NCBI RefSeq assembly: GCF_021602585.1
Contig: NZ_BQIP01000004.1
Coordinates: forward strand, 186,001 to 250,000
Direction of reading: 5' to 3'
From: Pseudomonas faucium
Lineage (GTDB): Bacteria; Pseudomonadota; Gammaproteobacteria; Pseudomonadales; Pseudomonadaceae
Length of the DNA: 64,000 nucleotides
Under the pieces are notes generated by a model that was not told the DNA's origin, did no database searches, and was given only the letters and a program-made list of their open reading frames with translations. The position numbers were made by a program, and so were the translations under genes. Positions 25,988 through 35,510 of this stretch are shown in pieces (the first letter of the stretch is position 1; every line of letters begins with the position of its first letter).

Positions 25988-27972
25988 GCAGCTGCTCCAG
26001 ACACGCCCAGGACATCACGCACCCGGGTCTTGACCTTGACGCGGTAGCGCCGGTCGAAGGCCGCCAGCAAACCGCCCAGGCCGGTCAGCAGACCGCCCAG
26101 CCAGATCCAGCGAACGTAAGGCTTGATATGCACCCGCACCGCCCAGGCGCCGTTTTCCAGCGGCTCGCCCAGGGCCACGTACAGATCGCGGGTGAAGCCG
26201 GCATCGATGCCCGCTTCGGTCATCATCGACTGCTGCACGGTGTACAGGCGTTTTTCCGGGTGCAGGGTGGTCACTTCACGGCCATCGCGGCTGACCACGA
26301 TGGTGCCCTTGTCGGAGATGAAGTTCGGCCCCTCGAAGTGCTTGGCGCCCTGGAACAGGAAGTGATAGCCACCCAGCTCGACGCTCTCGCCCGGTGCCAT
26401 GCGCAGGTCGCGCTCGGCGCTGTTGTTGCTCGACAGCACCACGCCCAGGGCGCACACCGCCAGGCCCAGGTGCGCCAGCTGCATGCCCCAGTAGCTGCGG
26501 GTGAGGCCGCGCACGCCTTTGGCCAGGCCCTTGTGACGGGTCTTGTCGAGGATGTCGCGCAGCCCGGCCAGCACCACCCAGGCGGCCAGGGCGAAGGCGC
26601 TCAGGGTTGGCCAGTCGAAGTCGTCGACGATCAGGCCGGCCACCGGCGCCAGGACTGCGCTGCCGATCAGCACCGGGGTCATCATGCTCGCCAGCCACTT
26701 GCCCGGGGTGTCCTTCCAGCGCACCACCACGCCTACCCCGAGCACCACCATCAGCAGCGCCATCAGCGGCAGGAACAGAGCATCGAAGTACGGCGGGCCG
26801 ACCGACAGCTTGGCCCCGGTCAAGGCATCGAGCACCAGCGGGTACAGGGTGCCGAGCAGGATCATCGAGGCCGCCACCACCAGCACCAGGTTGTTGGCCA
26901 GCAGCAGTGTTTCGCGCGACCACAGGGCAAAGCCGACCTGGCTCTTGACCACCGGCGCGCGCAGGGCGAACAGGGTCAGCGAACCGCCGACCACGAACAG
27001 CAGGAAGATCAGGATGAACACGCCGCGCGAGGGGTCGGCGGCGAAGGCGTGCACCGAGGTCAGCACGCCGGAACGCACCAGGAAGGTGCCCAGCAGGCTC
27101 AGCGAGAAGGCGGCGATCGCCAGCAGCACCGTCCAGCTCTTGAACACGCCGCGCTTCTCGGTCACCGCCAGCGAATGGATCAGCGCGGTGCCCACCAGCC
27201 AAGGCATGAACGAGGCGTTTTCCACCGGGTCCCAGAACCACCAGCCGCCCCAGCCCAGCTCGTAGTAGGCCCACCAGGAACCCAGGGTGATGCCCACCCC
27301 GAGAAAGGCCCAGGCGACGATGGTCCAGGGCCGCGACCAGCGCGCCCAGGCGGCGTCCAGGCGGCCGCCGAGCAAGGCGGCGATGGCGAAGGCGAAGGCC
27401 ACCGAGAAGCCCACGTAGCCCATGTACAGCATCGGTGGGTGAACGATCAGGCCAAAGTCCTGCAGCAGCGGGTTGAGGTCGCGACCGTCCACCGGCACTT
27501 GCGGCAGCAGGCGTTCGAACGGGTTGGAGGTGATGATCAAGAAGCTCAGGAAGCCCGTGCTGATCATGCCCATCACCGCCAGCACCCGCGCCAGCATCAC
27601 TTGCGGCAATTGCCGCGAGAAGATCGACACGGCGAAGGTCCAGCCGCCCAGGATCAACGCCCAGAGCAGCAGCGAGCCTTCGTGCGCGCCCCACACGGCG
27701 CTGAACTTGTAGTACCAGGGCAAGGCGCTGTTGGAGTTGCTGGCGACATAGGCCACCGAGAAGTTGTCGGTCATGAAGGCATGGGTGAGGCAGGCGAAGG
27801 CAAAGGCCAGGAAGGCGAACTGCCCCCAGGCCGCCGGGCGCGCCAGGCTCATCCACAGGCTGTCGCCGCGCCAGGCGCCGAGCAGCGGTACGCTCGCCTG
27901 CACCACGGCGAAACAGATCGCCAGGATCATCGCCAGTTGGCCGAGTTCGGGGATCACCAGGGCCGCGTTCAT
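25984..27972 (-). CDS. ccmF: Haem lyase subunit CcmF
   Basis: A 662-residue integral membrane protein with about fifteen helices. The haem-handling WWD motif is [18 protein letters not shown], with conserved His in [17 protein letters not shown]. It attaches haem from CcmE to apocytochrome c. It overlaps ccmE and ccmG by 4 bases on each side. Confidence 0.97.
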   Translation of the reverse strand: MNAALVIPELGQLAMILAICFAVVQASVPLLGAWRGDSLWMSLARPAAWGQFAFLAFAFACLTHAFMTDNFSVAYVASNSNSALPWYYKFSAVWGAHEGSLLLWALILGGWTFAVSIFSRQLPQVMLARVLAVMGMISTGFLSFLIITSNPFERLLPQVPVDGRDLNPLLQDFGLIVHPPMLYMGYVGFSVAFAFAIAALLGGRLDAAWARWSRPWTIVAWAFLGVGITLGSWWAYYELGWGGWWFWDPVENASFMPWLVGTALIHSLAVTEKRGVFKSWTVLLAIAAFSLSLLGTFLVRSGVLTSVHAFAADPSRGVFILIFLLFVVGGSLTLFALRAPVVKSQVGFALWSRETLLLANNLVLVVAASMILLGTLYPLVLDALTGAKLSVGPPYFDALFLPLMALLMVVLGVGVVVRWKDTPGKWLASMMTPVLIGSAVLAPVAGLIVDDFDWPTLSAFALAAWVVLAGLRDILDKTRHKGLAKGVRGLTRSYWGMQLAHLGLAVCALGVVLSSNNSAERDLRMAPGESVELGGYHFLFQGAKHFEGPNFISDKGTIVVSRDGREVTTLHPEKRLYTVQQSMMTEAGIDAGFTRDLYVALGEPLENGAWAVRVHIKPYVRWIWLGGLLTGLGGLLAAFDRRYRVKVKTRVRDVLGVSGAAA

Positions 27973-28412
27973 GGCTGGGCCTGCGCTTGGCCGCTTTCTT
28001 TCAGGGCCTTGGTCACTTCAGGTGGCATGTATTTCTCATCGTGCTTGGCCAGCACTTCGTCGGCCACCACCACGCCCTCGCCGTTGACCTTGCCCAGGGC
28101 GACGATGCCCTGCCCTTCGCGGAACAGGTCGGGGAGGATGCCACGGTAGGTGATCGGCACCGATTTATTGAAGTCGGTGACCACGAAGCGCACATCGAGC
28201 GAGTCGGCCGAGCGCTGCACCGAGCCCTTCTCGACCATGCCGCCGGCACGGATGCGGGTGTCCACTGGCGCCTCGCCATTGGCGATCTGGGTGGGGGTAT
28301 AGAACAGGTTGATGTTCTGCTGCAGGGCGCTCAAGGCAAAGCCGACGGCCACCGCGACACCGGCCAGCAGGCCGAGGATCAGGAACAGGCGTTTCTTGCG
28401 CTGCGGATTCAC
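27969..28412 (-). CDS. ccmE: Periplasmic haem chaperone CcmE
   Basis: A 147-residue protein with a single N-terminal anchor ([19 protein letters not shown]) and an OB-fold. The haem-binding His is in [11 protein letters not shown], with the Tyr two residues after the acidic pair. It carries haem covalently from CcmC to CcmF. It overlaps both neighbours by 4 bases. Confidence 0.97.
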   Translation of the reverse strand: MNPQRKKRLFLILGLLAGVAVAVGFALSALQQNINLFYTPTQIANGEAPVDTRIRAGGMVEKGSVQRSADSLDVRFVVTDFNKSVPITYRGILPDLFREGQGIVALGKVNGEGVVVADEVLAKHDEKYMPPEVTKALKESGQAQAQP

Positions 28413-28585
28413 AGGTTGTTCTCCCGGCGCAGACGGCGCGCCTCTTCTTGCAGGTAGCGACGGCGGGCCAGCAGGGGCGCGGCGACATTGATCGCCAGCA
28501 CCGCCAGGCAGATGCCATAGGCCGACCAGACGTACAGGCCATGGTGGCCCATGGCGAGAAAATCGCCGAATGAAGAAAAGCTCAT
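28409..28585 (-). CDS. ccmD: Haem exporter accessory protein CcmD
   Basis: A 58-residue single-pass membrane protein ([19 protein letters not shown], then a hydrophobic helix and a basic tail [17 protein letters not shown]). It helps release haem-loaded CcmE from the CcmABC complex. The ATG at 28585 overlaps the ccmC stop by one base and its stop overlaps ccmE by 4. Confidence 0.95.
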   Translation of the reverse strand: MSFSSFGDFLAMGHHGLYVWSAYGICLAVLAINVAAPLLARRRYLQEEARRLRRENNL

Positions 28586-29349
28586 CACGCGGCCCTCCGA
28601 CCCAGGCTGTTCAACACTTCTTCGCGCACCCAGCTGGCCCGCGCCTCGCGCTTGAGCACCTCGAGGCGCATGCGCAGCAACAGCACCGCACCGAAGAAGC
28701 AGTAGAAGCCCAGCGCCGTGCACAGCAGCGGCAGCCACATCTCGGCCGGCATGGCCGGCTTTTCGGTGAGGGTGAAGGTGGCGCCCTGGTGCAGGGTGTT
28801 CCACCACTCCACCGAGTACTTGATGATCGGGATGTTGATCACGCCGACGATGGCCAACACCGCGCAGGCCTTGGCCGCGCTGTCACGGTTGCTGATGGCC
28901 TGGCCCAGGGCGATGATGCCGAAATACAGGAACAGCAAAATCAGCATCGAGGTCAGGCGCGCATCCCACACCCACCAGCTGCCCCAGGTCGGCTTGCCCC
29001 AGATGGCCCCGGTGACCAGCGCCACGGCGGTCATCCAGGCGCCGATGGGCGCCGCGCACTGCAGGGCGACGTCGGCCAGCTTCATCTTCCACACCAGCCC
29101 CACCACCCCGGCCACCGCCAGCAGCACGTAGCAGGACTGGGCCAGCATGGCCGCCGGCACGTGGATGTAGATGATGCGGAAACTGTTGCCCTGCTGGTAG
29201 TCCTGGGGGGCGAAGGCCAGGCCCCAGATCACGCCGGTGGCCAGCAGCAGGATGGCGGAAACGGCCAGCCACGGCAGCATGCGGCCGCTGATGGCATAGA
29301 ACCATTTGGGGGAACCCAGTTTGTGGAACCACGTCCAGCTTATTTTCAT
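28585..29349 (-). CDS. ccmC: Haem handling protein CcmC
   Basis: A 254-residue membrane protein with six helices and the WWD motif [18 protein letters not shown], plus flanking His residues. It loads haem onto CcmE in the periplasm. A 46-bp gap, the only one inside the ccm operon, separates it from ccmB. Confidence 0.97.
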   Translation of the reverse strand: MKISWTWFHKLGSPKWFYAISGRMLPWLAVSAILLLATGVIWGLAFAPQDYQQGNSFRIIYIHVPAAMLAQSCYVLLAVAGVVGLVWKMKLADVALQCAAPIGAWMTAVALVTGAIWGKPTWGSWWVWDARLTSMLILLFLYFGIIALGQAISNRDSAAKACAVLAIVGVINIPIIKYSVEWWNTLHQGATFTLTEKPAMPAEMWLPLLCTALGFYCFFGAVLLLRMRLEVLKREARASWVREEVLNSLGRRAA

Positions 29350-29395
29350 CAGGGTACATCCAGGGTATTAGCCGGGCTTGAAAGCCCGGGACTCG

Positions 29396-30064
29396 TTATT
29401 CGCCGACGCTGATCTTCAGGCCGGCCGCTATCGCAAAGGGTGCCAGGGTAACCGCCAGGGCCGTCAGGCTTGCCAGCCACAGCAGGTGGCCGGTGGCGGG
29501 CATATTCTGCAACGCCGCCTGCAACGCACCACTGCCCAGGATCAATACAGGGATATACAACGGCAGAATCAGCAACGCCAGCAGCAAACCACCGCGTTTG
29601 AGGCCGACCGTCAGCGCCGCACCCACCGCGCCCAGCAGGCTCAGCACCGGGGTGCCCAGCAGCAGCGAGCCGAGCAGCACCGGCAGGCAATGGCTCGGCA
29701 AACCCAGCATCAATGCCAGCAGTGGCGCCAACAATACCAGTGCCAGGCCGGAAAAGATCCAGTGCGCCAGCACCTTGGCCAGCACCAGCAGGGCCAGCGG
29801 GTGTGGCGACAGCACCCACTGCTCCAGCGAACCGTCCTCGAAATCGCTGCGAAACAGGCCGTCGAGCGACAGCAGCACCGCCAGCAAAGCCGCGACCCAG
29901 ACCAGCCCGGGAGACAAGGTTTGCAACAATTGGCTCTCCGGGCCTACCGCCAGCGGAAACAGCGCCACGACGATGGCGAAGAACACCAGCGGGTTGGCCA
30001 GCTCGGCCGGGCGGCGGAACAGCAGGCGCGCCTCGCGGCGCAACAACAGAAGAAATACGCTCAT
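29396..30064 (-). CDS. ccmB: Haem exporter permease CcmB
   Basis: A 222-residue inner-membrane protein with six helices ([21 protein letters not shown] start). It pairs with the CcmA ATPase in the ABC module that releases holo-CcmE. ATG 30064 overlaps the ccmA stop (ATGA); a start three codons further upstream at 30073 is possible but less well placed. Confidence 0.95.
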   Translation of the reverse strand: MSVFLLLLRREARLLFRRPAELANPLVFFAIVVALFPLAVGPESQLLQTLSPGLVWVAALLAVLLSLDGLFRSDFEDGSLEQWVLSPHPLALLVLAKVLAHWIFSGLALVLLAPLLALMLGLPSHCLPVLLGSLLLGTPVLSLLGAVGAALTVGLKRGGLLLALLILPLYIPVLILGSGALQAALQNMPATGHLLWLASLTALAVTLAPFAIAAGLKISVGE

Positions 30065-30693
30065 GCTGCCCATTGCCCCAGGTTCAGTTCGCGGTAACCG
30101 GACGGTTTGTGCGCCAAGGTATGGTGGGTGGTCAGCACCACGGTGCCGCCCTGCTCGCAGTGCGCCGCCAGGTGCGCTTCAAGCTGGGCGACGCCTTGCT
30201 TGTCGAGGGCGGTGAAGGGTTCGTCGAGAATCCACAGTGGCGGGCTGTCCAGGTGCAGGCGGGCCAGGGCCACGCGGCGCTGCTGGCCGGCCGACAAGGT
30301 ATGGCACGGCACGTCCTCGAAGCCGCGCAGGCCAACGGCGCTCAACGCGGCCCAGATGGCATCGCGGCTGGCCGGCTGGTGCAGGGCGCACAGCCAGGTG
30401 AGGTTTTCCTCGGCGCTGAGCAGGTCCTTGATGCCGGCGGCGTGACCGATCCACAGCAGGATGCTGGCCAAGGCATGGCGCTGTTCGGCCAAGGGCTGGC
30501 CGCCCAGCAGGATCTGCCCGGCAGTGGGTTGCATCAGCCCGGCCAGCAAACGCAGCAGGCTGGTCTTGCCGCTGCCGTTGGGGCCGCTGATCTGCAGCAT
30601 GTCGCCTGGCCGCAGCTCGAAATCCAGCTGTTCGAACAGCAGGCGCCAGTCGCGCTCGCAGGCCAGGCCCACGGCTTGGAGGTGAAAGGTCAC
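30061..30693 (-). CDS. ccmA: Cytochrome c biogenesis ATP-binding protein CcmA
   Basis: A 210-residue ABC ATPase. Walker A is [13 protein letters not shown] near residue 40, the signature is [14 protein letters not shown], Walker B is [12 protein letters not shown] and the switch His lies in LTTHH. It powers release of haem-CcmE from CcmC. It is first of the ccm genes and diverges from the second fliK-like gene. Confidence 0.97.
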   Translation of the reverse strand: MTFHLQAVGLACERDWRLLFEQLDFELRPGDMLQISGPNGSGKTSLLRLLAGLMQPTAGQILLGGQPLAEQRHALASILLWIGHAAGIKDLLSAEENLTWLCALHQPASRDAIWAALSAVGLRGFEDVPCHTLSAGQQRRVALARLHLDSPPLWILDEPFTALDKQGVAQLEAHLAAHCEQGGTVVLTTHHTLAHKPSGYRELNLGQWAA

Positions 30694-30822
30694 GGTTTCG
30701 CCTTATGCAGTGTCTCAAGTCGCCCCCCTCGCTGCCGTTACAGTGGCAGTGGCGGGCGGCCGGCATTATTACATGCGCGGCTTCGCTGCCAAGAGGGCGG
30801 GTTCGACAGGTTGTATACAATC
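30694..30822. promoter_or_regulatory. Divergent promoter region ccmA / fliK-like
   Basis: This 129-bp gap must drive ccmA leftwards and the fliK-like gene rightwards. The palindrome ttgtatacaa (30811-30820) lies 2 bases before the fliK-like ATG; an identical palindrome occurs at 14992. No good -35/-10 pair is evident, and the fliK-like gene has only a weak agg far upstream of its start. Confidence 0.4.
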
Positions 30823-32361
30823 ATGACTGAAATCAATAGTCTCGGCGCACAAACCGCGGTCAGCCCCCAGGCGATCAAAGCGGCGATGACCGGCGAGCTG
30901 CTCAACCTGCCCCAGGCGCAACCCGGCTTGCTCAAGCCTGGCGAAACCGCGCAGGCCGAGGTCTTGACCCTCAAGCAGAGCGGCAGCGAGTTCCAGCTGG
31001 TGCTGCGCCTGCTGCTGGCCAATGGCACCCAGGCCCAGGTGCAGGCCAATGCCAGCCAACCGCTGGCACCGGGCAGCCAGGTCACGGTCAGCCAGCCCCA
31101 AGGCGATCGCCTGGCGCTGATGGTGCAACAGGCCAATGCCAGCGCTGTCAGCACCCTGACCCAGCTCGACACCAGCAAGGTACCGGTCGGTACGCTGCTG
31201 CAGGGCAAGGTGCTGACCAGCCAACTGCTGCAAAACCCAGGCGCACAGGCCACCTTCCGCTCGCTGGTCAGCCTGCTCAACACCGCCCAGGCCGGCGCCA
31301 CCCTGAGCATCGACAGCCCGCGCCCGCTGGCGGTCGGCAGCCTGCTCAGCGCCCTGGTGCAGGGCGACCAGTCGCTGCGTTTCGTGCCCTTGAGCGGGCG
31401 CCAGGATCAATTGAATGTCGACCAGCAGCTCGCCACCCAACAGGCGCGCCAGGCCTCCCTGCCGGGGCTGCTCGGTGCCCTGCAGCAACTGGCCGGCAGC
31501 GCTGATGGCGAACTGCGCACCAGTGCCGAGCGCCTGCTGGCCAGCCTGCCGGACGCACGCCAGCTGGGCGATGCCAAGGGCCTGGCCCAGGCCCTGGGCA
31601 ACAGCGGCGTGTTTCTCGAAGCCAAGCTGCTCGGCGGGCTGGCCACGGGCGTGGACCTGAAGGCGCAACTGCTGCGCCTGGTGGCGCAGGTGCCCAGCGA
31701 CGGCCCACTAGCCACCAGCAACCCTTCGACCCTGGCCCAGGTGATGCCGGCCGTGGCCCGCAGCGCCCTGGGCATGCTCGAGCGGGTCAGCCCGCGCCAG
31801 CCCCCTGGCGCCTTCCCCCTGCCCTCGCGGCTGCTGCAAGCCATGCAAGAGGAAGGCGACCTGCAGCAACTGCTGCGCCTGGCCGCCGCTGCCATTTCGC
31901 GGCTGCAGAGCCATGCCCTGAGCAGCCTGCAACAGAGCGGCACACTGGAGAACGGCAACCTGCAAACGACCTGGCAAACCGAAATTCCGGTGCGCCATGG
32001 CCAGGAGTTCATCCCCTTGCAGGCCAAGCTGCAGCGCGAGGAAACCCCCGAGCAACAGGCCGATCGCCAGCGCGAGCAGCCGGACCCGCTGCAGGCCCTG
32101 TGGCGCATCGACCTGGCCTTCGACCTGCCCCCGCTTGGCCCCTTGCAGGTCCAGGCACAACTCACCCAAGGGCGTTTGTCCGGCCAGCTGTGGGCCGAGC
32201 GCGAGCAGACCGCGCGGCTGATCGACAGCCAGCTCGGTGTGCTGCGCGAGCGCCTGCTGGCCCGTGGCGTGGAGGTCGGCGACCTGGAGTGCCACCCCGG
32301 CATCCCGCCCCAAGGCCCCCGTACCCGCGTGGAACAACGCTGGGTGGATGAAACCGCATGA
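30823..32361 (+). CDS. Second FliK-like hook-length-control-type protein
   Basis: A 512-residue protein rich in Gln, Leu and Ala with a C-terminal FliK-type domain (IDLAFDLPPLGPLQVQAQLTQ and GRLSGQLWAEREQTARLIDSQ). It is separate from the canonical fliK at 55430. Its 4-base overlap with a stand-alone FlhB C-domain gene repeats a FliK-like/FlhB-like pairing known from other bacteria (Bacillus YlqG/YlqH). It could switch or tune substrate choice of the flagellar export gate; the role is inferred. The open frame upstream of ATG 30823 is antisense to ccmA. Confidence 0.82.
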   Translation: MTEINSLGAQTAVSPQAIKAAMTGELLNLPQAQPGLLKPGETAQAEVLTLKQSGSEFQLVLRLLLANGTQAQVQANASQPLAPGSQVTVSQPQGDRLALMVQQANASAVSTLTQLDTSKVPVGTLLQGKVLTSQLLQNPGAQATFRSLVSLLNTAQAGATLSIDSPRPLAVGSLLSALVQGDQSLRFVPLSGRQDQLNVDQQLATQQARQASLPGLLGALQQLAGSADGELRTSAERLLASLPDARQLGDAKGLAQALGNSGVFLEAKLLGGLATGVDLKAQLLRLVAQVPSDGPLATSNPSTLAQVMPAVARSALGMLERVSPRQPPGAFPLPSRLLQAMQEEGDLQQLLRLAAAAISRLQSHALSSLQQSGTLENGNLQTTWQTEIPVRHGQEFIPLQAKLQREETPEQQADRQREQPDPLQALWRIDLAFDLPPLGPLQVQAQLTQGRLSGQLWAEREQTARLIDSQLGVLRERLLARGVEVGDLECHPGIPPQGPRTRVEQRWVDETA

Positions 32362-32702
32362 GCAAGCGCCATCCCCGCCAGGCCATCGCCCTGAGCTACG
32401 ACGGCCAGCAGGCCCCGACCCTCAGCGCCAAGGGCGACGACGAACTGGCCGAGGCCATCCTGGCCCTGGCCCGCGAGCACGAAGTGCCGATCTACGAAAA
32501 CGCCGAGCTGGTGCGCCTGCTGGCGCGCCTGGAGCTCGGCGAGCAGATTCCCGAGGCGCTGTACCTGACCATCGCCGAGATCATCGCCTTCGCCTGGCAG
32601 TTGCGCGGCAAGGTGCCGGTGGGCTTCGACGATGAACCGGCCGGTGAGCGGGACATCACTCCGGCTGCGCCCTACCTGCTGCCAGGCCCACGGCCCCGGT
32701 AA
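32358..32702 (+). CDS. Stand-alone FlhB C-terminal-domain protein (EscU/YscU/HrcU switch family)
   Basis: A 114-residue soluble protein matching only the cytoplasmic C-terminal part of FlhB: RQAIALSYDGQQAPTLSAKG corresponds to the strand after the NPTH cleavage site, then DDELAEAILALAREHEVPIYEN and LARLELGEQIPEALYLTIAEIIAF. The membrane part and the NPTH motif are absent, so it resembles the released, already cleaved FlhB fragment. Such FlhX/YlqH proteins can replace or modulate FlhB-C. Start ATG overlaps the fliK-like stop by 4 bases. Confidence 0.88.
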   Translation: MSKRHPRQAIALSYDGQQAPTLSAKGDDELAEAILALAREHEVPIYENAELVRLLARLELGEQIPEALYLTIAEIIAFAWQLRGKVPVGFDDEPAGERDITPAAPYLLPGPRPR

Positions 32703-32779
32703 CTCAGCCTTATCTACCGCCCGGGGCCCTGCAGCCCCACCCACCCTTGCGCCTCCTTCATCAACCCGAGGCTCAAGCC

Positions 32780-35479
32780 ATGCCTACACCCGCTGTCAAC
32801 GCCAGAGGCACGCAATTCGTCCGCAACCACCTGCAGCGCTTTCCCCGCCCGGACCAGCAGGCGGCCACCGCCATTGGCGACTGGTACCGGCAACAAGGGC
32901 TGGACATCGACCCCGACCAGACCGACGTGGTGACCCTGCACTACCGCGGCCACAAGGCCATGATCGTCGCCCGCCAGTCGCTGACCCAGGCCGTGCTGTC
33001 GAACTGGCAGGGCGAGTCCGACAACAACCTGATCGGCGCACTGATCGGCGAGCCCTGGGCAGGCACCTTCCCCAATGGCCCGCTGACAATCGTGCCGACC
33101 CTGCCGGCGCCAGGCTTGCTGCACGAGGGCGCGGCGTTTTCGGTATTCAACGGCCTGTTCCGCAGAACCGACCCTGAGCGTTTCGACGCAAGCACCCACA
33201 TACCGGTGCAGGCCGAAGCGCTGCAGGCGTTCATCTGGAACATGGACTTTCACACGCGCTACCAGGCCAGCCTCGACGACTACTGGGGCCAGCACCTGCA
33301 AGAGCACCGGCTGGCAGCGAAGATCAACTTCATCGCCGCCTGCAACCAGCAGGTGGCGCAGGGCAGCCTGAGCGAGGGCGGGCGCAGGCTGGCCTGGCAG
33401 GCCGCCGGGTTGATGGCGCACACCGACGTGATACGCACCAGGGCGTTGAACATCTATGGCTATGCCGCCACCGACCTGCTGTGCATCCGCAGCCAAGGCA
33501 CCCCGTTGACGCTGCTGTATGTGCCGGGCAACAGCGCGCCGCTGCATGAGTTCGCCAGTCACGAGGCCCTGCAGGATTGGCTGGGGAAACAGTGCCAGAG
33601 CGCCGAGAAACGCCAGCAGCTGCGCCAGCATTTCGCCTTGGCCGACCTGCCCGATGGCCTGGACTTCACCGGCCTGGACAGCGCGCTGGAAGGCCTGGGC
33701 GCCTATCCGCAGGTGCACCACCTGCCGCCGGATCGCTCGGGTTTCACCACCGATGGGCGCTGGCCGCCGCGCGAATACGTCAATTACCGGCCTGGCAAGT
33801 ACAGCCCTACCCTCACAGGCGATCTGTTCCTGGCCCTGAGCGAGCGCCAGCGCGCACGCAGCTACCAGGACGCCGACTTCCTCATCACCCGCAACAGCGA
33901 GGTCAGCGAAGCCAGGTGGCGTGGCTACCTGCTCAGCGCCATGAACCTGCTGGCGCCGCTGGCGCTGGTGGTGCCTGAACTGGCGCCGGTATTCGCCCTC
34001 GGTGGCGTGGCCCTGTTCGGCCTGGGGCTGGATCAGGCCATCAACGGCAAAAGCCAGGAAGCCCGCGCCCAAGGCGTCACTGTTGCCGAGTTCGGCGCGT
34101 TCAATGCCCTCCCCCTGGCGGCGTCGGCGGCGGCGGAAGTTGACGCGGTGTTCCGCACCAAGGGGCAGAATTTCCTGCTGCCCCAGTGGGTCAACGAGCA
34201 ATGGGGCTATCCGCTCAGCCCGCTGTTTCCGCCGAAACTGCCGGACACCGATGTAGCGGATTTCTTCCAGCTCAGCGATACGGTGGAGCCACTGCCACAA
34301 GGCGACCCCGCCATCGCCAGCGCGGTGATTCGCGTGCCACGCTTCACCGGCGGCGCCGACGAACTGCAGGCCAGCATCTCCGGCTACAACACAGACGTGG
34401 TCTACGACATGGCCAGTGATGCCTTTGTGCTGGAATCCGACATGAACGAGGTCGAGCCGACCCACTACATTGCCCAACAAGGTCGCCGAGACCTGGTAGC
34501 GCTCCCCCCGGGCGGCCGCCCGGTCTCCGACAGCATGCGCATGAGCAGCTTGCGGGCGATGGGGGTGGATGTCCGCTTGCCATTCGACCCTGCCACGCTG
34601 ACCACCGAGGGGCTGGCCCCGGTACCACGCAAAATTACCTGCATCTGGCTGGGCGATCAGCCCATCGGCCCGCAGCTGCTGGCCAACCTCGAGGCCAATG
34701 CGCAGCGCCTGGCCGGCACCGGCTTCGAGCTGCGCCTGTTGCTCTCCAACAGCACCCCGGCAGCTTTTGCCGACAACCTCGCCGCAGTCACGGCGCAAGT
34801 GCCGGGCCTTGACGTGCTGCCCCTCGAAGAGCAGCCGTTCTTCGTCAGCTTCAAAGCGAGCAAGTACCACGCGCAATATCAGGCTGCCCTGGAAGGCAAT
34901 GGGGGCGTGGCGCGCAACTACGCCTCGGCCTGCGACGTGCTGCGCTACCGATTGCTGCACCAGGAAGGCGGTTTCTACATGGACCTGGATGACGTGCTGC
35001 TGACAAGCGGCGAGTCGATAGATGACGTAGAGCTGGCAGCGTCGCCCAAGGGGCTGGTATTGCACCCGCCCATGGGCAACGAGCAGCTGGACATGCGCTG
35101 CGACTTCAACAACAGCATGATTGGCAGCCACCCGGGCAACCCGACGCTCGATGCCATTTCCGAGCTGATGCACAAGCGCTACCAGGCCAACCAGGACTTC
35201 TACCTGAGCAAACCCGACTTCGAACAGGACCCGGCCGCCTTCAACCGCTACACCCGGCGCCTGAGCTACCTGACCGGCCCGAGGCTGCTGACCGATGTGA
35301 TCGATGAGCAGTTGCCGGACATGTACCAGCTACGCCAACTGCTGAACCTGGTCGGCATCCCCAAAGTCAATCTGGCAGAGGTCATCGACACCCGCGCCGT
35401 TGCGCAAGCCCTGCGCTCACGAACGCCGCTGAGCCGCATTGCCAAGGTCGGTGCCACCCATTCGTGGCAGGGCACCTGA
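32780..35479 (+). CDS. Dermonecrotic-toxin-like protein with C-terminal TcdA/TcdB-type glycosyltransferase domain
   Basis: An 899-residue protein. Residues 1-380 resemble the N-terminal region of large pseudomonad dermonecrotic/Mcf-like toxins. A hydrophobic stretch (about 387-418, LLSAMNLLAPLALVV...GGVALFGLGL) could insert in membranes. Residues about 615-850 form a sugar-nucleotide glycosyltransferase domain like that of clostridial glucosylating toxins: TCIWLGDQPIGP (620-631), ASACDVLRYRLLHQEGGFYMD with the DXD metal motif D735-L-D737, NNSMIGSHPGNP (777-788) and YLTGPRLLTDV (830-840). No signal peptide, cysteine protease domain or repeat receptor domain is seen. It follows the FlhB-C-like gene by 77 bp on the same strand. 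ATG 32780 is used; an upstream TTG at 32747 is weaker. Toxin activity is inferred from homology. Confidence 0.82.
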   Translation: MPTPAVNARGTQFVRNHLQRFPRPDQQAATAIGDWYRQQGLDIDPDQTDVVTLHYRGHKAMIVARQSLTQAVLSNWQGESDNNLIGALIGEPWAGTFPNGPLTIVPTLPAPGLLHEGAAFSVFNGLFRRTDPERFDASTHIPVQAEALQAFIWNMDFHTRYQASLDDYWGQHLQEHRLAAKINFIAACNQQVAQGSLSEGGRRLAWQAAGLMAHTDVIRTRALNIYGYAATDLLCIRSQGTPLTLLYVPGNSAPLHEFASHEALQDWLGKQCQSAEKRQQLRQHFALADLPDGLDFTGLDSALEGLGAYPQVHHLPPDRSGFTTDGRWPPREYVNYRPGKYSPTLTGDLFLALSERQRARSYQDADFLITRNSEVSEARWRGYLLSAMNLLAPLALVVPELAPVFALGGVALFGLGLDQAINGKSQEARAQGVTVAEFGAFNALPLAASAAAEVDAVFRTKGQNFLLPQWVNEQWGYPLSPLFPPKLPDTDVADFFQLSDTVEPLPQGDPAIASAVIRVPRFTGGADELQASISGYNTDVVYDMASDAFVLESDMNEVEPTHYIAQQGRRDLVALPPGGRPVSDSMRMSSLRAMGVDVRLPFDPATLTTEGLAPVPRKITCIWLGDQPIGPQLLANLEANAQRLAGTGFELRLLLSNSTPAAFADNLAAVTAQVPGLDVLPLEEQPFFVSFKASKYHAQYQAALEGNGGVARNYASACDVLRYRLLHQEGGFYMDLDDVLLTSGESIDDVELAASPKGLVLHPPMGNEQLDMRCDFNNSMIGSHPGNPTLDAISELMHKRYQANQDFYLSKPDFEQDPAAFNRYTRRLSYLTGPRLLTDVIDEQLPDMYQLRQLLNLVGIPKVNLAEVIDTRAVAQALRSRTPLSRIAKVGATHSWQGT

Positions 35480-35482
35480 AAA

Positions 35483-35504
35483 AAGGCGACCTGCAGGTCG
35501 CCTT
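35483..35504 (-). terminator. Intrinsic terminator of the chemotaxis operon
   Basis: A perfect 9-bp stem (aaggcgacc / ggtcgcctt) with a tgca loop. Read on the minus strand it is followed by a T-run (from aaaa at 35479-35484), as an intrinsic terminator should be. It lies 6 bases beyond the DUF2802 stop, so it ends the flagellar/chemotaxis transcripts. It also lies just after the toxin-like gene on the plus strand but lacks a T-run in that direction. Confidence 0.85.
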
Positions 35505-35510
35505 GCGCGG

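Noticed and set aside
29713-30822. Extended N-terminus for the second fliK-like gene
   Set aside because: The upstream open frame is antisense to ccmB and ccmA and shows shadow composition; MTEINSLGAQ at 30823 is a natural start.
32780-35479. Prophage or insertion sequence carrying the toxin-like gene
   Set aside because: No integrase, transposase, terminal repeats or phage genes flank it, and its base composition is close to its neighbours, so transfer is possible but not shown by the sequence.
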